Positions 56,046 through 64,000 of a stretch of DNA of 64,000 nt are shown here, in pieces (the stretch's first letter is position 1; each line of letters starts with the position of its first letter). The stretch spans positions 6,862,900-6,926,899 of the forward strand of contig JAKSZT010004976.1 in the NCBI GenBank assembly GCA_026826555.1, given 5' to 3'. The notes below the pieces were generated by a model. That model ran no database searches. It saw nothing but the letters and a program-made list of their open reading frames with translations, and was not told the origin of the DNA. Source of the stretch: Tolypeutes matacus. Taxonomy: Eukaryota > Chordata > Mammalia > Cingulata > Chlamyphoridae. The position numbers and the translations under genes were made by a program.

Positions 56046-56309
56046 TTTTTAGGAAATAGAAGCCCTGAGGTTTTACTCCCTCTTAGCTCCTGGCTCTTGG
56101 TCATTTGATTACGTCCAAGTTCCTCCACTAGGAAGGGGCAAGGAGGGATGGAGGCTTTCAGTTCAGTCTGGGGCTGCTGATAAGAACGCAGTGGAGGAGG
56201 CTGGAACTGATGGCAAAACACTGTTTGGGCTGTGTGTAGATTTCAATTATGCATGCTTTCTGTTTCATCTGCTGCCACAGAGAGAAGCTTGGCTCCACTC
56301 ACATCTTTG
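56046..56309 (-). other. Upstream intron, nothing recognised
   Basis: No repeat or gene is recognised in this short stretch. Confidence 0.45.
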
Positions 56310-56543
56310 CTAGGAAGAGGTGTGGGAGGTGGGCAACATGGGAATCCAAGTGGGTTCCGTATAATATTTTAGGTAATCTAAGCACCTCTTAAAATATATG
56401 TATATATATATATAAAAAATAACATTTTTGTAAGCAAATACACATATATGCATATATATTTATATATCATTTTACAAATGTTTGTATGTATTGTGAGAAT
56501 TTTGATTTTTACCCATAATAAAAAAAAAAAAAAAAAAAAAAAA
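56310..56543 (+). mobile_element. Young 5'-truncated L1 (last ~230 bases)
   Basis: It is nearly identical to 14231-14473 of the full-length L1, including the ATATATGTATATATAT run, the TTTTGATTTTTACCCA stretch and an AATAAA that merges into a pure A tail. It marks a second recent insertion of the same subfamily in this window. Confidence 0.92.
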
Positions 56544-56669
56544 GAGTTAAAGTGAGCCAAACATTCATTTTCCCATCTCAGACCGATAAATACAAAACGG
56601 GAGCTGGTCCGCTGAGGACTGAAGGCACGCTCCCTCCAGACTGTAGGGTGTGCCTCCTGCTGTTGAGAG

Positions 56670-56795
56670 CCCCAAATGTAGTCAGGACCAGCAGTAGAGG
56701 CATTGCCTGGGGGCCTGTTAGAGATGCAGAGCCTTGGGCCCACCCCAGACCTACTTCATCAGAGACTGCATTTGAATGAGGGCCCCAGGGGGACT
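56670..56795 (+). mobile_element. hAT-Charlie-type MER element relic
   Basis: 'gcattgcctgggggcctgttagagatgcagagccttgggcccaccccagacctacttcatcagagactgcattt' is the typical core of a MER33/MER58-like element, broken here into pieces by substitutions. Confidence 0.75.
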
Positions 56796-57489
56796 CATGT
56801 TCACACTATCATGTGAGGCATGCTGGGTTAGAGGAGGCCGAATTCCAGAATTTAAGACATACCTATGAAACTGAAATATAAAGAGCTAGAGATTGGTGAA
56901 CTGGCCTGCCTGCAGCAACAGACATCTGGGCAGTGGGGTCTAGTGGGGTGGGCAGTGGCAGCCATTTTGGGTCTTGGGGCAGGAAAGTCACTGTGGTTTT
57001 AGGCTGCAAATGCAAATTAGAAGCACCCCTTTTTATGGGATTTTCTATCTTGTCTATTGCTAGCACCAATCCTGCTAAAGATGCTGGGAAAATCATCTCT
57101 TTGTCCAATGTGTATAACCTTGCCAGAAAAATTCCTGTTCCCTTCCAAACTCTTCTATTCCATCCAATGAAAAGACAGCATAAACTAATCCAAACCAGAG
57201 TGGTGCTGAGTTCACTGGTGAGTTTATGCCTTTCAGATTAGTAGCCAGGTGTATGCAGGGGGCAAATATTTCCTCATTTTATTGTTTAGGAAACCATAAA
57301 CGACAATCTTAAGCTTGAGAGATTGTTTCAGTGTCCTGACCTGTTAACACACCAAGCATAGCACTGGGCCCCCCAAATATTGTGGCATGTCTCTGTGTTG
57401 ATTAAAAAAAAAACTATTATGTATTATGTGAGTTCAGAAAGCAGACCGCTAATTCCACACATATGCGTTTAAGCTTTTGTAAGGAAGAC
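56796..57489 (-). other. Upstream intron, nothing recognised
   Basis: No repeat or exon is identified. Confidence 0.45.
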
Positions 57490-57968
57490 CCCATGTGGCA
57501 GACTGAATTATGTATCTCGACAAAAGACACGTTCTCTTTCTGTATCCGCATTCCTGTGGGTGTGAACCCATTTGTAAATAGGACCCTACTGTCAGCTAAG
57601 GTGTGGACTCATTTGTGAACAGGACCTTCTAAGATTCTATCTAGATGTGGCCACACTGAATCCAATCAGACCTTCATCCTTCTGTGGAAGGCCTTATAGA
57701 GGACCCAGAAACCAGAAGCCAGCGCAAACTACCAAGCAGACACAAGGGGATGGAGATTGGCATGTGTCAGGACACAGATGCAACCTGGGGGACCCCAAGG
57801 ACCGTGGCAAGCAGCACCCGCATGCTACAGAGTCTGGAGAGCACGCACGGCCTGGCCAATGCCTTGATTCTGGACTTCTAGCCTCCAAAACCATGAGACA
57901 AGAAATTTCTAATTTTAGGCCAATCAGTGTGTGTGAGGTACTTGTCACAGTAGCTCTGGCAAACTAAG
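57490..57968 (+). mobile_element. MaLR-type solo LTR
   Basis: 'tgtggcagactgaattatgtatctc', 'gcattcctgtgggtgtgaacccatttgtaaatagg', 'aaggtgtggac', 'ggccttatagagga', 'ttgattctggacttctagcctcc' and 'gtcacagtagctctggcaaacta' match the LTR at 19215-19612. Confidence 0.82.
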
Positions 57969-59489
57969 ATTACCTGCCTGAAATGACATGCATTACTACT
58001 TTAGCATCTGGTGTCTATAATATCACCAGCATGGGGAAGCTGGCATTTTTTTTTCTGGGGGACAGATGCTCTGTTTCCCTCTATTCTCTCTCAAAATGAA
58101 AATGCTGAAAACAAAGGGGACAGAAAAATGGGAGAGCCAGCTAATATTCAGTCCACAAGCTTGGATATGGATTTAGAAAATTTTTTGTTTTATACTTAGA
58201 AGGATCCAAGTTTCTCTGCTTCATCGAGTTACAGAAAAGGAGAGGAGACGCTGGTTGTGTACTTGTAAAATGAGGATTCCTACCTACTATCTGAGAAAGA
58301 ATGGGGTTTTTTAACATCAGAGGCTAGTTTGATTTAAAATGGAGTGTGTGTTCCATGGAAGTAGGGGTGCCCACCACTGCCATTCAGGTGCTAAGTTGAA
58401 AGGAAGCACCTGTCCTTCTCAGGAGCGCCTGCAAGCCTATGCTCTTTTCTTAGGGTTGTGCAATGGTATTTTACACTAAAGTACACTGGTTGCTAAGTCT
58501 CTGTGTTAATTAATTTGTCAGACCCAACCTATTTTAAGCAATTTCTGTGACTCAGGCAGGTGATGCTCATGAATCGATTCTGCAGCCAGGGAAAACTGAA
58601 CACAAGAACATTTCTGTAATGAGCACTTGGAAGATACTTTTCACTCCGCATTAAAGAAATTTAGAATTCCAACACAGTAACACATCAATGCCACATCTAG
58701 TCTTGATCCGTGTTAGACAATAAAGCTGAGAGCGGAGGGAACTGTCTGACCAGGGCAACCGGTAAAATCAACCAGCCAACAAAGGACCCCTTCCCCGAAG
58801 AGCTGAGTAGTTTTAGGAAAAATATGGGGAGAGATTAAATTATCTAAGTATTTCTGTTCATTGTACACTTTGCAAATGAAGACCACACAAGTTAGTGGAG
58901 CACCAGTGCCTTACCTATTACGGGATCAGAAATTTAACCAAATTTTAGTGTGAGAAGAACAACGATGAGTGCATGTGCAGAGAAAGCTGAGAGAAGGGAG
59001 CAATGAGCTTGGGGTGACTGTCCTCCCCATTGGAACAACCCTCCCCTCCTTTCGCTCTCCCCACTTTTCAGAGTGGGTGGCCCGGAGGCCCGAGCTCTCC
59101 CCAGCTTCACCCTTAATGCCTTCTGTGAGGAGCAAACTCATTGCAGTTTTCCACCTGGAGCGACAACATGTACAACTCAGAAAACACTTATAATTCAGAT
59201 ATTTACCTGCACCCTCAGCAATATCGAAGGATCCATGAAATTAATGTATGAAGAGATCCTAAGATTTGAGGGTGAAAGGAATGGTGGATAATAATGCATT
59301 AGGAACAAAGAGCGTTTGCAAGAAGTGGCTTTAACAGTAGTCCTCTATGTCATTCCTAGGAAAGAAAAGGCCCCTCTGAACCACGTGGGGGCCTTCAGGG
59401 ACCCAGAATCAGGCTGTTTCCCACGAGGACACGGCCTGCGATGGAGCCTTTCCCTATAAGAGCCAACTCTAAAATCAGTTATGATGTGT
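57969..59489 (-). other. Upstream intron, nothing recognised
   Basis: This is 1.5 kb with no named repeat and no SLC24A3 exon. The stretch near 58500-58720 is repeat-free and could be conserved, which is untested. Confidence 0.45.
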
Positions 59490-59650
59490 CAGGTACTGTA
59501 GTCTTTAAACCTTGAGATCTTATAATATTCCCATTCTACAGATGAGTAAACTGGGGCTTATGAGGTCACATAACTTGCCCACATTCATAGCCTGAAAGTG
59601 ACGGGGCCACGTTGTGAGCTGCAGAGCCCACATGGTTAGCTCCTTGCTGG
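59490..59650 (-). mobile_element. MIR SINE (ancient), minus strand
   Basis: 'ttcccattctacagatgagtaaactggggcttatgaggtcacataacttgcccacattcatagcc' follows the reverse MIR core. Confidence 0.78.
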
Positions 59651-59754
59651 CAATTACCACCTTACTTGATCCTAAGAATGACCTAGGTCTGTTTGATAAA
59701 CATCCATTCCTGGGCCCACCCAGACCTTCTGAACCAGATTCTTTTAAGGAAGAT

Positions 59755-59935
59755 CTGGTTCTCAAACTCAGCTACATGTTGGAATCACTTGGAAGCTTTA
59801 TGAAATACTAATGCCTAGGTCCCACCCCCAGAGGTTCTCATTTAGCTGAGTGGTAGCCTGGTCACTGGAGTTTTAAAAAGCTCTCTAGGTGATTCTAACA
59901 AGCAGGAGGGCTTGAGACCACCCACTCTATCCTGC
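59755..59935 (+). mobile_element. hAT-Charlie-type MER element
   Basis: 'tggttctcaaactcagctacatgttggaatcacttgg', 'aatgcctaggtcccacccccagagg' and 'agctctctaggtgattctaa', ending 'gcttgagaccaccc'. The start and end are imperfect inverted repeats. Confidence 0.8.
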
Positions 59936-61119
59936 TATGATCCATTAGGCCAATAGAGGCCCAGATAATCAGAAATGAGACATTCCCCAGTGCCATGTGA
60001 AGCCGAAGGAAATCCCATTGATGTATATGAGATTCTGAGCAGTAACAGTGAATTTCATAGATTCTTGATGATCATTTCAGGGTCCACATACCCACTGTGC
60101 TGCTATCGTTCACTCTGCTTACATAGTAGGTCTGTTGTAATATCCGTTTTAGTTTTATGATGTTTGCTTTGAGAGTCAGGTCAGTAGAAAACAAAAGGTG
60201 TGGAATTGCTAAGAATTGCTAAGGAAGTTCTAACATCAAAGGTGGGAAGATGCATTGGGGGGGGGAGGGGAACAGGACTGGAACCATCCAGAGGTCCTTG
60301 CACTCACATGACTGGTGCTTGGTGCTGGCTGTCCCCCAGGGTCTCAGCGGGGGCTACTGGCTGAAACCTCCCCATGGCCTTTCCACGTGGCCTGGGCGTC
60401 CTCGCAGTATGGCAGCCTCAGTGTAGCCAGACTGTACAGATGGGGCTCAGGGCTCCATGGGCAGGTGTCCCAAGAGAACAAGGTGGCAGCTGTGCAGCCT
60501 TTTACAAGTCAGGTGGTGTCACCTTTGCCTTCGTCACAAGAATGCTAAGAGCTAGTCATTGCCTGGCGCTTCTGAGTTGGACAGAAGTATTGGCAAGACC
60601 CTTTTAATACAGTCCCCATCAAATGAAATAAACACTTAAAATAATGAAACGTTTAAATAAAATTTCCTAAAGGCTTATTTGGTTATGTAAAAGTCACACA
60701 CATTTGTACAAGTTACCTTCAATCTTGGGAGACAAAAGGGCCATCCATTTAATGTTCATACATTTCTCCCTATTTCGATCTAATTTTAAATTAAAAGTTC
60801 ACTGTAATTTCTAGGTTTTGTAAAACAATGTTTAAAAGTAGAGTTTTATTTAGAAAAAATATTGATACTACGATTAAAAAAAAAATAAACAATATAGCTG
60901 GTTATAAAGTGAATGTAGAAATCTTCTGCCTCTCCTTACCTTCACCACCCCCATCTCACGCACAAGAGGTAAGCATTCTTAATATTTCTGCTTTTAGTTA
61001 TTTCGGGTGTCATGTAACTACCTCTGAATAATTTGCTTCCATGGGGATATCATGTCTTGGTTTCTGTTGATGTCTCATCATGAAAGATGAGAAGTGATAC
61101 ACTCATGCTGCACTACAAG
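59936..61119 (-). other. Upstream intron, nothing recognised
   Basis: A G9 run lies near 60258-60266. No exon or named repeat is seen. Confidence 0.45.
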
Positions 61120-61365
61120 GCAGGATGGCAGAGTGGTGAAGAATCTGGACCCCGGAACCAGAATTCCTGCGCTCAAACGCAGCTCCCAGTTACTAGAGGT
61201 ATGGCCTGGAGCAAGCTACTATTTCAAGTTTTGGGGCCTCAGTTTCCCCATTTGCAAAATGGTGCCAATAACAGCAACCCCCTCAAGGGTTATGAAGAGG
61301 ATCAAATGAATTGATCTATGTTTAGAATATTGCCTGGCATTTAATAAAGTCTATGTAAGTGATAG
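61120..61365 (+). mobile_element. MIR SINE (ancient), plus strand
   Basis: 'gcagagtggtgaagaatctggac', 'ttcctgcgctcaaacgcagctcccagttact', 'ggcctcagtttccccatttgcaaaatgg' and 'ttgcctggcatttaataaagtc' give a nearly full-length MIR. Confidence 0.9.
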
Positions 61366-62155
61366 CTACTTCTGTTTCCTCCCTTCTCCCCCTTCTAATA
61401 TTAGAAAGTTCTAGGGGTGACCTTAATGACTTTATTCCCATATTTAAAAAATTAAACTGCACATAGTAAATAAGTAGTAATTAGGGGTCCATAATGAAAA
61501 ACAATGGTTCCATGCCTCATTCCTATCCCTGCTTCCCTGCAGCATTCACTTTTTATTATTTTGTTTTTGGTTCCTTTTGTTCTTATTTTTTTACTGCCAA
61601 ATAAAAGATGATAATAACTCTAGATTTATCCACTTTAGACATTATCTATGAAAAACGAGGATTTAGGCTAATATGTACTACATCCTCACTGCATCCCCTT
61701 ACACTGCTAATATTTGATATATATTATTAGATTTCTTTCTCTACTTCCCATTCCATTAACTTTTGGGAGTAGCACTTGATTTCATATTAGGTTAAAACAA
61801 TGATATTCACATCCCTATCTTCCAGCTGCATCTTCACCTGCATCTTCTACTTTTAAACTTCTCTCAGGTATAACGTGATTTTTACATTGTCAATATTTAA
61901 AACAAGACTGTTCTAGTCTATCACCATCTTTCAGATGTCTATGTTTTATCAAAAGGTTGATTCTAAATGTGTAAAAACTACTAGTAAGTGAATATGGTTC
62001 ACTGTAGAACCAAATACTGTGCTAGGAATGTAATCTTTTCTTATGGGCTCAATGCCATGACCTACTTGCCATTCAAAAGATAATGCTTTTATGCCAAGAT
62101 ATTTTAACATCATTCTTATCTTAAACATCACTTTTTTTAAAAAAAACCCAATCAT
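61366..62155 (-). other. Upstream intron, AT-rich
   Basis: AT-rich, no repeat or exon recognised. Confidence 0.45.
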
Positions 62156-62170
62156 TCCACATTTTATTTT
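62156..62170 (+). repeat. Left target-site duplication of the ATP5PO retrocopy
   Basis: TCCACATTTTATTTT is found here and at 62912-62926 on the other side of the retrocopy, a perfect 15-base duplication. Confidence 0.92.
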
Positions 62171-62911
62171 ATTTTATTTTATTTTTTTTTCTGTTCAGGA
62201 AGCCTTTTATTGTTGCTCCAAGTTTAGGAATTGTCATTGATGACAGAAAATCAACCCTTTCAGACCATCTCCCGCATAGCCCTGCTCAGCTTCTGGATCT
62301 TGGTCTTTGCAGACATATCAACATATTTCTCTCCAATACGGACAATCATTCCACCCATGATTGACGGATCAGTCTTAATCTCCAATTTCAATACCTGGCC
62401 TTTACTTAAGAAGCTCTTCAGGACCATTTTTAATTCAGAAAGAGTGGCTTCATCTAAAGGAGATGCAGTGGTGACTGTGCAAGGTACTTCTCCACGGTGG
62501 ACACTCATCATGGTAGAAAAGGCAGAAATGACTCCTGAGGCATTGCTCAAGCGACCATTTTCAGCAAGCAAATTGATCAGGTTGGATGTGAGGGGAGAAA
62601 ACCTCTCTTTTGCTGTGATGTCATTTAGGCTTTTCACTTTAATGGATCGCTTCACATAGGGATTCAGAATAGAAACAGCCACTTTAGGATCCTTCAGAAG
62701 TTGTGCTACTCTTGACAACTCCTTTTCTACTTGTTCCAGCTTATTCTGTTTAGATGCAGCAGAATAAAGAGCAGTGGCATAGCGACCTTCAATACCATAT
62801 ATCTGAATAGGTGGCCTCACAAGCTTGGCAAATGGCCTGACCACAGATGTACTGAAGCATCGCACCTGCCGGGATAACCCTGCCACTGCCGGGGCGGCCA
62901 TCTTCTCCCGA
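62171..62911 (-). mobile_element. Processed retrocopy of ATP5PO mRNA
   Basis: The inserted cDNA reads on the minus strand as a 10-base 5' UTR, an intronless coding sequence (62901-62260), a ~70-base 3' UTR with AATAAA (62206-62211) and an A-rich tail interrupted by T (62171-62190). It is bounded by a 15-base target-site duplication, the mark of L1-mediated retroposition. It lies in the upstream SLC24A3 intron, in the same orientation as that gene. Confidence 0.96.
62260..62901 (-). CDS. ATP5PO: ATP synthase peripheral stalk subunit OSCP (ATP5PO) retrocopy, intact frame
   Basis: The frame from ATG at 62901 to TGA at 62260 encodes 213 residues, the same length as human ATP5PO. OSCP joins the peripheral stalk to the top of the F1 head in mitochondrial ATP synthase. 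The N-terminus [19 protein letters not shown] is a typical mitochondrial targeting sequence. The body keeps [17 protein letters not shown], the [19 protein letters not shown] stretch, [11 protein letters not shown] and the C-terminal [19 protein letters not shown]. An open frame extends five codons further up through a GTG, but the Met at 62901 is the family start. There are no introns, stops or frameshifts. Differences from human appear conservative. The intron-containing parent gene must lie elsewhere. There is no visible promoter, so expression would need a borrowed one. It may be a young pseudogene or a functional retrogene. Confidence 0.93.
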   Translation of the reverse strand: MAAPAVAGLSRQVRCFSTSVVRPFAKLVRPPIQIYGIEGRYATALYSAASKQNKLEQVEKELSRVAQLLKDPKVAVSILNPYVKRSIKVKSLNDITAKERFSPLTSNLINLLAENGRLSNASGVISAFSTMMSVHRGEVPCTVTTASPLDEATLSELKMVLKSFLSKGQVLKLEIKTDPSIMGGMIVRIGEKYVDMSAKTKIQKLSRAMREMV

Positions 62912-62926
62912 TCCACATTTTATTTT
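62912..62926 (+). repeat. Right target-site duplication of the ATP5PO retrocopy
   Basis: Identical to 62156-62170. Confidence 0.92.
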
Positions 62927-63071
62927 GCATTATATATTCACAATACCTTTATTGCATGGATTTTTAGTTGTATTGATATTTGGCAACTACATTTCTTTCC
63001 TTGTTGGGAGACTCAACTTATGCCTTCTTCACCATATTACCATGATATGAAGACATTTAAAATACGGCTTG

Positions 63072-63793
63072 GTGAATCTCAACAGCATTACAATACCTAC
63101 TCTCCAGTTCATTGGACTCACCCAGGGCAATTAACAAGGAGATGATGATGGTCAATGACCATCCCAAGGAACAAAGAGAGTCTGCAACTGCAAGCAAGAC
63201 AGTTCCATCCATCTGTCCATGGGATCTAAGTCCCCTCTCACTTAGAGGGAGAGTGGGCATCACCATCCTAGAATCCTCAGGATTGGGGAATGAACGATGG
63301 ACTAGAGTAGACTCACTGTTATTCTACTATAGACTTATTGTGATTCTAGCAGTGGAAGGACTGTTATCACTGATGTGGCAACAGTGGCCACTGGAGGTTC
63401 TGAGGGGAGAGAGTGGGAAAAATAGGTGTAATATGGGGGCATTTTTGGGACTTGTGAATTGTCCTGAATGATACTGCAATGACAGATACAGGCCATTCTA
63501 TATCTTGTCATAACTTACAAAATTGTGCAGGAAAGAGTGTAAACTATAATGTAAACTATAATCCACACTTAGTGGCAATGCTCCAAAATGTGTTCATCAA
63601 TTCTAACAAGCTACCACACTAATGAAGGATGTTGTTAATGTGGGAAAATGTGCGAGGGTTAGGGAGTAGGGCATATGGGAATCCCCCATATTTTTTATGT
63701 AACATTTATGTAATCTAAGTGTCTTTTAAAAAACAAAAAAGTGTATATATAAAAAAGTAAAGTTGTTTCACCTACAAAAAAAGAAAAGAAAAG
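63072..63793 (+). mobile_element. 5'-truncated L1 (3' UTR) with target-site duplication
   Basis: It is homologous to 13550-14300 of the full-length L1 ('catgggatctaagtcccctctcac', 'gggaatcccccatattttttatgtaacatttatgtaatctaa'). AAAATACGGCTTG at 63059-63071 and AAAATATGGCTTG at 63794-63806 (12 of 13 matching) bound it. The A tail carries GAAAA repeats. Confidence 0.88.
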
Positions 63794-64000
63794 AAAATAT
63801 GGCTTGCAGTTAATTCCATTCTTCTGGAAACCTTCTTAGAAATCTCTTTCTGTTCCAGTTTGGACCATTAATTTTGCCAACTTCTTTTTTAGATTTTACC
63901 CTCAAGTAGCTTCCAAAAAAAGATTAGGTAAGAGGTAAAATCCTGAAGCTCTAGTTTGCTAGAAAATATTTTTATTATTATCTCCTATTTGTTAGTTTGG

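Noticed and set aside
62231..62659. 142-residue plus-strand frame
   Set aside because: Antisense shadow of the ATP5PO retrocopy.
36815..64000. Earlier SLC24A3 exons (alpha-1 repeat, GSSAPELFTS region)
   Set aside because: Looked for the reverse complement of the expected coding stretches and saw none; the upstream intron is therefore taken to extend past the window. An exhaustive search was not possible by eye.

Overview
This is a mammalian nuclear genomic window, and almost all of it is intron. It lies inside SLC24A3, the K+-dependent Na+/Ca2+ exchanger NCKX3, on the minus strand. Six consecutive internal coding exons were found by translation, matching GT/AG splice sites and unbroken reading phase: 36740-36814, 25354-25379 (a 26-base microexon), 17948-18001, 4307-4440, 2728-2888 and 1724-1994. 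Read in that order they encode the end of the first membrane domain and most of the large acidic cytoplasmic loop. Upstream exons (the alpha-1 repeat and before) were not found between 36815 and 64000, so that stretch is taken to be one long upstream intron.

The repeats suggest a xenarthran, more likely a sloth or anteater than an armadillo. The evidence is a family of tRNA-derived SINEs with the 'ccatatggaggacctgggttc' type of body, an L1 lineage with an unusually long 3' UTR, and lineage-divergent MaLR-type LTRs, alongside ordinary ancient mammalian MIR, L2, hAT and MLT1 elements. This assignment rests on remembered repeat families and no database was searched.

Layout: 1-1285 L1 3' pieces; 1724-4440 three SLC24A3 exons; 6051-14473 a full-length L1 with a perfect 16-base target-site duplication, an intact ORF1 and a frameshifted ORF2, antisense to SLC24A3; 17948-36814 three more exons among LTRs, SINEs, MIR and L2; 38440-39990 an old L1/HAL1-like stretch; 42193-42444 a 32-base minisatellite; 44492-48455 a MaLR provirus-like element holding a nested L1 and SINE; 49219-50118 two adjacent composite SINEs; 51205-55597 old L1 remnants on both strands; 62171-62911 an intronless, intact retrocopy of ATP5PO (mitochondrial ATP synthase OSCP subunit) with target-site duplications; 63072-63793 a truncated L1.

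Two 100-N assembly gaps are present, 10854-10953 and 49850-49949. The first is bordered by a 402-base near-perfect duplication that looks like an unmerged contig overlap. I found no evidence of a novel multi-gene system. The most interesting points are the intact ATP5PO retrocopy, the apparently composite 2.7-kb L1 3' UTR, the modular dimeric SINE family and the E-box-rich minisatellite.
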